A DNA stretch of 64,000 nt. Origin: Nectonema munidae. Its lineage: Eukaryota > Nematomorpha > Nectonematoida > Nectonematidae. The position numbers and the translations under genes were made by a program. Position 1 is the first letter of the stretch. Every line of letters starts with the position of its first letter. Positions 33,240 through 43,000 of this stretch are shown here, in pieces. The DNA lies in NCBI GenBank assembly GCA_030549495.1, contig JAUIRK010000921.1:788501-852500 (forward strand). Reading direction: 5' to 3'. The notes beneath the pieces are model-generated. The model was not told the DNA's origin. It worked only from the letters and a program-made list of their open reading frames with translations, and did not search any database.

Positions 33240-35650
33240 TTGAGTTTGGGGTTTGCTCTGTTTTTTCTAGTTTAGGTTCTGTTGAAGATTATTTATTTTC
33301 TTCAAGGCTACCTGTAAGAGCAAGATCACGTAAGGAAACAGTAGTTTCGTTCCCATGATTATTTCTAATTTTGGCATAAGATGGAATAGCTTCAATGAGA
33401 TCTACTTCACCAATAATCGGATCTTGTTTAGAAGCTCGATTATGTCGCGGTATTAGAAGAAGAAAAAAAGAGGAGTTGCATTTGTAGATGTACAAATTAG
33501 GGAGCAAAGGCTGTGGAGAGCTTTAGGAAGAACTTTTCCCAATCTTCCAATGGTAGATGATGTGTTTGAAGAGCTAACAGCACAGCTTTTGAAGAGCTAA
33601 CAGCACAGCTTTTCAAATAACTCCATTGTATGATTCAACTTGTGGATTATAACGTGTAGTATTAGAAGTTGCAATTCCTTTTTTGTTTAGATAATTGCGA
33701 AAATCCTTTGAAAGAAAAGATCAGAATGAATGTATGATGGTAGTCTACAGATTGAAAATATAGGGTTTAGACTCGTTATTAAGCTTTCGGTGCTTGTATC
33801 TTTGCAAGGAATAGCAAAAAGGAAATCGCAAATATTCATCAACATATAACGATTATTTATACGTGATTTAAGTGGTCCTTAGAAATCTAAATTCAGACAT
33901 TTCCATGCTTGAATGGACTTGATAAGTGGAGCATTACGAGGTGTACAAAAGCATGGCTTGATCTTTGCACAATCAACGCAGTTTTTGAGCGAACAAAGTG
34001 GAGCATACGTGTAATTCCTGGGTGGCACGGCTAAAATGTAACTTTTTTAGATCTTCTTTATAGGAAGTTGTAATGCAAATACAAATCGCAGCTTGTTACC
34101 CTTTCCTGGCCTAAATTTAATATCGCATGAGTACTCGTCTAATTCATGTTTCCATCTCAGAATTTTTGCATTTTTGATTTTTCCATGCCTCTTAAACTGA
34201 ATATGTATGATAAAGCTTCTTGATCCGTTATAATTGTAAAATGTTTTCTTGTTAACCAATGACGCCATTTATAGATAGCTTCTATAATTGTTTCGGCTTT
34301 TTTTTCGATGGAAGCATGCAGTAATTCAGACTTGTTGAACAGGCAGCCTAATATGCAAAAGGCTTACTATCTTGTGTTAGGATTGCGGAAATCGCAAAGT
34401 CAGAAGCATCCGTCTCCACAGTAAATGATTGATTTGGGTCGACAGCTTGAAGGGAAGCATTTGTGAGAACTTTTTTTAAAGATTCGAAAGTTGAGCAGGT
34501 TCAGAAGTGGTTAAACTCTTTTTAGATTTTTTCTTTCATCTCGTTGAATTTCAAAAGATTTTGGTCGTGTTCCTTTTGGTTCCTTCCACAGATTATTATG
34601 CCGTTTAAATTTGGCAAAGTTCCTTTTAGATCATAACTATCTCCAAAGCTCTTTGGAAAGCGGGAACGGCATTTGTAAGACCGAAAGGCATTCGTTTAAA
34701 TTCATAGTCGTCCATTAGCTTCAAAGGGAGTATACTTTTTATCTTCTTCTTTTATTTCAATTTGATATTAGGCCCTTTTTAAATCAACAGTGGTGTATAT
34801 TTTATATTGAGATACTTTGTTTACGATGTCGTCAATCTTAGGAAGAGGATAAGCATCAAGAGGAGTGTATCTGTTAATTGTCTGGCTGTAATATATCGCA
34901 AGGATTTATTTTTACCCTTTGTTATGACGATTTGAGCTCTCCAAGGCGATTTGTTGTTCCGTATAGTTCCATTTTCAAGAAGGTTTTTAACTTCTGAAGT
35001 GATAAATTCTCTGTCAGCAGGAGAGTAATGACTCTTTGAAACTTTGCTGAATTTTTATCTTTTTATTAAGGACAATATTTTTATTAATAAAATTTTCAGT
35101 TGCTCCAGAATCAATGAGCGCTTTAAAGTTAAACTTCGATTCAATTTGTACATCAACTAAAATATAATTATATTGGTTAAATGCAAATATAGTGGCATGG
35201 ACTCCTTTAAATCTATCAGATGATTTGCAAACGTTAGCGAAATGTCCCTTCTTATTACATTTATGACACGTTATGTTTTTAGCCGGACATACTTGTTTTG
35301 AGTGACAAGAGTTTTCGCTAAAAAAGCATTTGTCTTTTACGTAGATATAAGGGCTTTTTACACTTTTGGAAGATTCTTTAGATATTGTAGAGCCCTTCAC
35401 TACGGCGTTGTATGAAGTGAATAACTGATATGTTGACAACTCTTCTGGGCACTGTCAAGAGAACGAGCTTGATCAAAGGCAGACTGTAACGTAAGAGTGT
35501 TTTTTTCAATAGTCATTGTCTAATCTTGCTTGATTGAATTTCGTCGATGAAAGCATCTGTGATGTCTTGTTGTCTGCAAGTTTCTAAAGTTACATCTTTA
35601 AACTTCTCTAAAATACTTTTTCTGCCACCCCCCCCCCCATTCCTTAAAAA
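33240..35650 (-). mobile_element. Ty3/Gypsy-type LTR retrotransposon fossil
   Basis: Read on the - strand, a gag zinc knuckle (CHKCNKKGHFANVC, about 35240) is followed by an aspartic protease active-site motif (LIDSGAT, about 35100). Reverse transcriptase- and RNase H-like stretches (about 34280-35000) come next, with integrase-like sequence towards 33.5 kb. The order is that of Ty3/Gypsy elements. The copy is old and broken many times. Flanking LTRs were not recognised, so both boundaries are approximate. It sits between the 3' ends of neur and how. Confidence 0.7.
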
Positions 35651-36039
35651 ATTTTTTAGAATGTTTTGACATGTATGCAGTTGTTTGGCGGCCTCAATCT
35701 CCGTTAGTATATTCTTGCTAACAAAAACAAATGTGTCGAAGACACTCAGTTGACGACTCTAACAACTGATATTATGCAAATACAACTGTAAAACAAAGAG
35801 TTAAGAAGTCAACGATGCTCAATGCTGCATGAAAGAAGACTCTTATGCTCGTTTCGTATCTGGAAGAGTATACAAAAAAATTGTCAACAATGAAATCTTG
35901 AAATTTTTCTTCCAAAAAAATTAATTTGTGTGATACTTCATGATTTCCAAATAAAATTAAAATTTTTTTATTAATATCACATTACTGAAATTCTTAAAGT
36001 ACAAGTGCTACATTTTTTTTTGATAAAAATGTCTACTTT

Positions 36040-36108
36040 AGGTATAATGTCCGCCCCCTCCCAATTCTTTGTCCGCCCTCCAACTTCTATTTTCTGGCTA
36101 CGCCACTG
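36040..36108 (-). mobile_element. hAT-like terminus
   Basis: On the - strand it starts CAGTGGCGTAGCCAG and continues into a GGGCGGAC-rich region. Its first nine bases match the terminus at 20791. The partner end was not found. Confidence 0.4.
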
Positions 36109-36424
36109 GAACTATAGCACATAATAGATCTTAGCAAAAATCGATTTCCTGCTTTCTTTGTAAATCAATTTTCTTACTTCATCCAAATTGAAAATTCAGA
36201 CAGAACCAACTAACAGATGAACATATGGAAGATCAATCGATACTGAGAACCACTATGTTATATCGTGAAATAAAAATCCGTTAAAAAACATAAACAGCAA
36301 CCAAATTGCACAACCCTTTATTTCGATTGTTCTATATTTTATAATGAGTGCGTAGCGGAGTTCTTAAAGTATTCAATGTTTTTGAAAAATTTTTGCGTGA
36401 ACCCGCTAAATCATCGTTCATCAA

Positions 36425-36860
36425 CTAGAAGTCGGTTGTCGACCATCTTCTTGTAGACATCTGGCAATATGATCCTCACATCACTTCAGCTCTTCAGACC
36501 ACTTGGTTAGACATTCCGCCACATTGACCAAGCTTGGCCAGGGGTCTTTCGGATTCAGGGCAGTGTGAAGGTATGGGCATGTAAATAGTTCGCGGGTGTT
36601 GTGTGTGTGATGTTGACAGAGTCGACATTTTTATGTTGCTTTCAGGGATTGTGAGATTTTGTGGAGGTATACGTTGATTTGTTCGTTCGGAGTTGTGATA
36701 GGATTCTTCTGGTGTAATGGGGAAGTGTTTGTTCACTGTTGTCGACTGTGGGAGTCGGTTTGTTGGTGATTTTATTTAGGCTTCTTTGGTCCAAAGAGGC
36801 AATTTTATCCAGCCTGCGAGGAGTATTTTGATTTGCATGAAAAAAGAAGGCATTATATAT
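36425..36860 (-). pseudogene. 3' end of another LINE ORF2 (Jockey-like)
   Basis: On the - strand the pattern LPHYTRRILSQLRTNK is followed, in a shifted frame, by CRLCQHHTHNTRELFTCP and PWPSLVNVAECL. This is the C-terminal Cys/His region that follows the reverse transcriptase in Jockey-type LINEs. Only this 3' stump remains, as expected for 5' truncation. It differs from the C-terminus of the LINE at 2.5-5.8 kb, so it is a separate lineage. Confidence 0.7.
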
Positions 36861-37420
36861 ACGCACTATAATATAGCATATCATGTCATTATGTATACTC
36901 TCGCATATAATTTATTTTAATAATTAAAATTGGAATTAATTTTATTCATAAATAAAATAGTAATACTTTAATTAATGATATAATTTTAATTGGATTCCTT
37001 ATTTACAATACTAGATTCTTGTGTTTGCAGAAATCATCCTACTGGAGTGCAAGCGAGGGGGTAAAATACTTTTTTAACAACCAGATAGCAAGATGCGGGG
37101 TATGTAGCGAGACTGTGGCTGTTTTAAAGAATATTATCTTCTGTGTCATTATGAAACAAAACACATTTCAGTGCATACTTAGTCGAAAGTTGCGCACTGA
37201 AAAACCAAAGAAATCTTTTCCCAAAAAAATTTGTCGAAAATAAATCTGTTACTCTAACAAGTCATAAAATAGCAGGGAGAGAGAAACCAATTCACTGACC
37301 ACGTCTCTTTTATAATATGCGGAAATACTCTTTCCATGAAAAAGCAAATGTGTTTGAAAATTGAAGACTTTCTGAAATTTTTCTGAAGAACTTGGAGGAA
37401 ACCAATGGGCAATACCTTGT

Positions 37421-37735
37421 ATTTCAGTGTATGGGTGTTTATCAATATGTATGTAGTGTATTCTTATATCTAGATGTTTTTGGGTCAGACATGTATTAAT
37501 TACAATAAATAGGAATGTTTGTATCAAGAATGTAAAAAAATGTATATGTATTCGTATAAATGTAAGATTGCGCTACCATTAAATCTAAGCTCAACACTAA
37601 CTCTAATACTAACACTTATGCTAATTCTACACTAATCCTAACGCCCACAATTTTCTTTCCAAAATTTTACATATCAAGGCCCATTTAGAAATTGGTTGAT
37701 TTTGAATAGCCAAAATCATTGGTAGAGTGAGTACG
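37421..37735 (+). repeat. interspersed repeat RepC, copy 3
   Basis: The copy runs from CAGTGTATGGGTGTTTATC, through a GTATTAATTACAAT block and CTAACACTAAC units (about 37570-37640), to ATAGCCAAAATCATTGGTAG. The TGTATG-rich zone is shorter than in copy 2. Confidence 0.75.
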
Positions 37736-37798
37736 TCACAGCTTCTTGTTTTTGCTCAGTTAGTTCTGACATTGAAATAATGGAAGAGTTTTATTAGC

Positions 37799-38032
37799 AT
37801 GTTTGCAGCGTGCTCTATAAAGACTATTTTCATAGAAGTAGAGAAGATTTTGCAATACTATAACTTTCAGTGGAATCAGCTACAAGGTGTTGTAGTTGAT
37901 GGATGTAAAAATATGGCTGGTATCAAAAAGGAGTTGGTTGGGCAGATCCAAACTAAGTTTTTCATTGTTCGAAACATGACTTTAGGATTTTTTAATGTTT
38001 CAAATAATAGAAAATTATCTTGCATCGCTTGA
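37799..38032 (+). pseudogene. hAT-like transposase fragment
   Basis: A 77-codon frame reads FQWNQLQGVVVDGCKNMAGI and KKELVGQIQ. This resembles the LVGVxTDGAPxMxGxxxGLV motif around the second catalytic region of hAT/ZBED-like transposases. Nothing recognisable continues on either side. Confidence 0.5.
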
Positions 38033-38085
38033 GAGCTGGTCCGCTTTTTCCAGTATATTTCCTGTTCCACATAATTCTAGACACA

Positions 38086-38231
38086 CTTTTTAGTTTGTTT
38101 TTACTTAAAGGAGTTTTATTGGTCTGGAAGAATCTATAAATTCAGAAAAGTAAAAGATCTTTTTAGTTTGTTTTTACTTAAAGGAGTTTTATTGGTCTTG
38201 AAGAATCTATAAATTCAGAAAAGTAAAAGAT
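38086..38231 (+). repeat. 73-bp tandem duplication
   Basis: The unit starting CTTTTTAGTTTGTTTTTAC occurs at 38086 and 38159 with one difference (TCTGGAAG vs TCTTGAAG). A recent local duplication. Confidence 0.9.
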
Positions 38232-38239
38232 GGAAAAAA

Positions 38240-39700
38240 ATTCAAATGGAAATAAAAGTATCTAAATCAGGATTACAACCTAAGATCCGAGAGGCACTTT
38301 TTGCCCATGTGAAACCCTTTTTTGCAACCTGAGACTCATTCTTTTTGTACTTTTTCAGCATAAATTCTTTGCTTTTCATCAGCAACCTCAATAAAAATAT
38401 TTTTAAATAAAATAAATCATCAAATTCACATTTTAAAACAAATCGCCTCTTAAAAATATTGTCAACCTTCTCATTAATTTATTTTTCAATGATAAAAAAC
38501 ATATTCCATTGAATTTGGGAATCTTATAAACAGTGCATATGCATATTATAGGAAAAATATTTCCTAGGCTTAATTTTTCTCTGAAGCAATTTGCTGTAAA
38601 AAGATGAGCCTTGTATGATCTAAAATCATCTAAACTTTTCAGATAAAAAAATAGCATTGCATTTTTTAAAACGCTAAAAAGCTCTTTGTACTATTAAACC
38701 AAATTAAGGAATAAAATAGCAAGCTTTTTTAATGCAAATATTCTCAAAAAATAAAAGAAAAGTAATGGCAATTTGAACCTTCTGAAGCGGTTAATTTTGG
38801 GTCCGATTCTAGATAATGACCCTGCTTCTCTGAATTTTTTAATACAACTATGATTCAAATTTTTTCCTTTCTAAAATTTTTAATTCTCAAAATAAGATTA
38901 TAATTCTGATTCTGATTTGTTGACTGATTTACAAGCGAGTTTAGCTAGTTATGGAAAGATGGATTGCTTTAGCTTCCAGTAGTTTACTGGATCATCATCC
39001 GTGGTGATGCATGATTCGCCCAAATATGCATATCGTTGTTCGTTATATCTATCAAACACTAAACGCCATGTGTACTAGATTTGTGGATGTAGGAAAGGAA
39101 AAACCTCTCCTCTACCCCTGGTTTCTACTCTGTTTGTCATCTAATTGTGTTGTCTCGATACGGAAGGTACTGTGGGGCACGACCATAACTCTAGTAGCGG
39201 CCAAATTTCTTTGAAGGCCTAAATTCGTTTATATATTTCTAAATTATATTTTATGCATCGAAGGAGTAGCAATATACTACTTGTTTAACTAACACAAGTG
39301 AATAATAAATGATGTTTAGAGTTTCTTGAGATGGGATAAAAAGTTATCTGAAAAACATGCCTAGGTGTTCAGTCTGACACACTTCAGAGGTCTCAGCACA
39401 TGAAAGAATGTCGTTGATGTGGCATTTTAAAGAATTCAGTTCAAAACCCAAGCGTGCCGAGTTTATACATATGGATTTGGATAACAAATATAAAATTTAT
39501 TAAATAAAGTAACAATAACAATGATATGCTTAATGATTTCATAACTGAAAATAAATGTGAGATTCAAAAAATACTTTAGCTACGAGATTTCTCTTTTCTT
39601 ATTTAGCTTTCATGAAAAATTGAAGAAACAGTGTAGAAAGAAAAAATATAGAATATAAATCATTGATGCTAACAAATTAAAAGGAATTTCTTTGAGAAAA
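38240..39700. other. 3' flank of how, nothing else recognised
   Basis: AT-rich, with short frames lacking domains. The probable how polyadenylation signal is listed separately. Confidence 0.4.
39496..39501 (-). promoter_or_regulatory. how: candidate how polyadenylation signal
   Basis: AATAAA on the - strand, about 220 bp after the stop of the most distal candidate exon. Tentative because the motif is common in AT-rich DNA. Confidence 0.3.
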
Positions 39701-39721
39701 GGGTTTGATGAGAGATGCGTG

Positions 39722-40056
39722 TTATTTCGGAGCAAGGAGCGAAAGAGGTACGAAAGAAGGAAGGGGAAGCAAAGCGTTCTTGCCGCCATTGCAGAAGAAA
39801 GATGTTTGATGCACAGGAGGTGGTTGAAGTGCAGCCGAAGCAAACGAAGGAGAGACATAGGGAAAGGTGTGGGGTGGAGAGTTAGTGGTGTTGTTAGTAC
39901 ATGGGAAGGGTGGTGATGTGTTGTTGCTGCTAACAAAATTGTGCTCAGTTGGTTGATGAGTGGTGGTGCAATTCTTAGCGACGTCGTTAGAAGCGGCAGG
40001 TGCACAACTAGTAGGTGATTGTGATGAGGTGCGTATGTTGTTAGTATGAGGTGCGC
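39722..40056 (-). CDS. how: candidate distal how 3' exon, Pro/Ser/Thr-rich
   Basis: After the pyrimidine-rich acceptor TTTTCTATTTTAGTAAG, an open frame of about 111 codons runs to TAA at 39724-39722 without an ATG. It reads [51 protein letters not shown] and PLSLLAPK. Its composition matches the how tail and it accepts phase 1. Two acceptors 4 bp apart are possible. Using the first AG (exon from 40060) gives a short [16 protein letters not shown] tail, and using the second (40056) gives the long frame. The high GC of this block in an AT-rich region supports coding. Confidence 0.55.
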
Positions 40057-43000
40057 TTACTAAAATAGAAAACAGTGAAAAATTTGGAACGCAAGAGGGG
40101 AGGGGGCTGGTTCAAGGTCACGTTTTGTAGACACTTCACAGCCTAAAAATTGTGTTTTGCCTTACTTTTTATATGCTTACTTATAATAAGCGTGTGAAAA
40201 GGGCATCTTAATGGTAATTATTGGATTTCTTCTATTCAATCATCATAACTACACAAATTCTCTGTGAAGAGACGATTTAGGCTATTGATGAAGCCTCTCA
40301 CTTTTGGTGACCAAATCCCACTTTTGAATTATTTAGGTTCTCTCGGTGAGATTTGAACTGCCGTCAAGTGGTATTTGGACACACAAAAGGAAATCTTCAA
40401 AAGCTGATACCGCTATTCACAGAGTGTTCAGTTAGTGATGATCAGAGAATACAAGATAACTCACGATTTCCATTATATAATTATAGCATTCAAACTTCAA
40501 GTGAAATGCTTTAAATTTAAAATAAAAATTTAATACCAAAACACAATGGTCGAGTCTTCTAAAATTTAAACATGTATACTTTTAAAATATAAAAATCGTC
40601 TGATCTTTCGTCACAATGTTGTTGTTCGAAAAATAATAATCGCGAAAATATAATTAAAAAAAACTTTTTATAAATAAATTTAACACAATTTGAAAATCTT
40701 TCAACTTAAAGTTGATAACATTTCATTTAAATCTGAAAACATTTCCCTGAAGTTGAAATGATATATGATCGACTAAGAAACAAAGTAAAAATATTTTTTG
40801 AAAAGTAAATCAACTGGGGCACTGCGAAGTGTCTGAAAATGCACATTCAGGCGTTTAGAGTCGAAAAATCCAAAATCATTTTCATTACCTTCACTAATTT
40901 TATGTGCATGCTGTTTTGAGGGAGGTCCACAATTGCGTTCAGAATTTTTCCTCTTACACTTATTAGCTCCTAAAATGTAAATCAAGAGAAGATAGATGCG
41001 TCGTAATAAAGAGCAATTTTATTGCAGAAAAGAGAGGGAACAAAATAAAGCGTTAGTTAGCGAAATGGCTAAAAGTTAGTGAAACTTTAAAGTGTAAGTG
41101 AAATAAAAAAAAGGGGTTGATTATGATTGGATGCAATGAATATTTTTAGAATAATAATATAACAACAAAAGATACTATAGGCTTGTAATAGATGAAGAGA
41201 AAGCGTATTGCACAAGTATTATGTGTTGATAAGAAAAGGAAAGGTTTGAATGGCTGTTCATATTTTTGGGATTAATAACATGAATTAGAGGGCTAGTTTT
41301 GATTTAATTTTGAAAAGGGGAAAAGAGCAAATCATTAGCGAAGAAAACGAGCCACTCCTCCCTGATATAAAAATAATAATAAAAATTGCATTGCGTGATT
41401 GTGAATAGGAGGTTAAAGGAAGGAAAGACAAATGATGTAAGCGATGAATATGATTGGGTGGTGAATGAGGAATATTTTGAAATAGTCAAAAACGAAAAAG
41501 GCGGGGTTAGTGGAGTGAGTGTTGTGAGAAGATGAGTGCTTGAATTGCACAAAAAGGGGTTAATTAGCATAAGTGTGTTAATAAACAAACAAGAAAAAAA
41601 GAGTATTGAAAAGTGATTGGTTGGGATGAGGAGGAGAAATGTTGGTGGTCATGAAAATGTCTTGGATGCGGAAAGGAGAGGAGTGGAGGTGTGTCAAGCA
41701 AAAGGCGGGGTTATGTTGAGGTTGTAGTTACCAGCGAAACAGTCGAATGGGGTGGGCGGAGACGTGTTGTTGTTGCTGCTGTTGGCAATGGCGGCAGAAG
41801 CAAGAGCTGCAGCGGCTGCATTGTTGGCGAAGATTTCGTTGAGCATGGGCGAGATTCCGTAGGGCAGAGATGCGTGCAAGGGGGCGTTGGAAGGAGGAAC
41901 GTGAGTCGCTTGGTGTTGCTGCTGCTGCTGACTTAGAAAGCAGGAGTAATCGAGGCTGGGGTTGTGGTAGAGCAGGGTGGAGGCATCGAGGAGGGGGGCA
42001 GCGAGGGTGAAGCCAGGAGCAGCAGTTCCGGGAGCAGGACCGAGTTGGGAGGCCCGGTGGGCCGGAAGAATGAAGCCGAACGGATGCAGTTGAGTCGGAG
42101 AGGTATTCGGAGAAGCGGCTGCAATGAAATTCGTGCCTAAAACATTTTCACGCTTTTTTAAATCAATCAATCTACCGCTGACTTTGACTATTCAAATTTG
42201 TTCCTCAATATGGGTAAGGATTAATAAGTGGCGAATCAATTTTTAAATGGGCCTTAATTTGCAACATTTGGAAACGCATTGTCGAGGTTAGGATTAGTGA
42301 AGAATTAGAATTAGCATTAGAATTAGTATTAGAGTTAGCGCAATTGTACATACATACATTTACATATACATTTTTTGACACAAACTTTCCCATTTATTTG
42401 CATTAATACACGTCATCTACACATACATAAATCAGTGCCGTGATAAATATTCAAATGAACGTATGCACAGAAATACAAATATATGTGTATCAGAAGGTTT
42501 AAAGGTCTCAAGGTCACGATTGAGACCCCTCCTCCCCCTAACCGAGTTATGAGGAGGGAGAGGAGAGGATGAGTCCGGAACAGCATAAATACGAATCCAT
42601 CCATGCATATTGACATTAGGCACTCACCCATACACTCAAATACTTAAAATTCAAAAACCAAGAGAGCCAAGTAAATTTTTGTCCATAATTAAAGATTAAT
42701 AAATAATTAATAATTATTAATCAGCTAAAGACACATGGGCTTGAAAAAAGAAAAGAATAACATTTTTATACAGAAATAATAAGTATGAAAAATACCTAAA
42801 AGTAAAAGAGACATTTTTATACTAAAAAAGAGGTTAGGAAAAATAATTTTAGAGCAAGTAATTTTAAGATTACTTTTTAAATTTAATTAAGTTTTTCACA
42901 AATTTCATATTTTTTAGTAAAAATGTTTTTTATAATTTAAAATGGAGAACATAAAAAGAATAAATTGTGCTAATGATGCCGATATATAAAAGAAGTGGGG

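Noticed and set aside
38990-39214. 67-codon + strand frame near 39.0 kb
   Set aside because: No recognisable motif and no supporting neighbours.
41691-41936. 81-codon + strand frame rich in Gly and Val
   Set aside because: Antisense shadow of the how tail exon.
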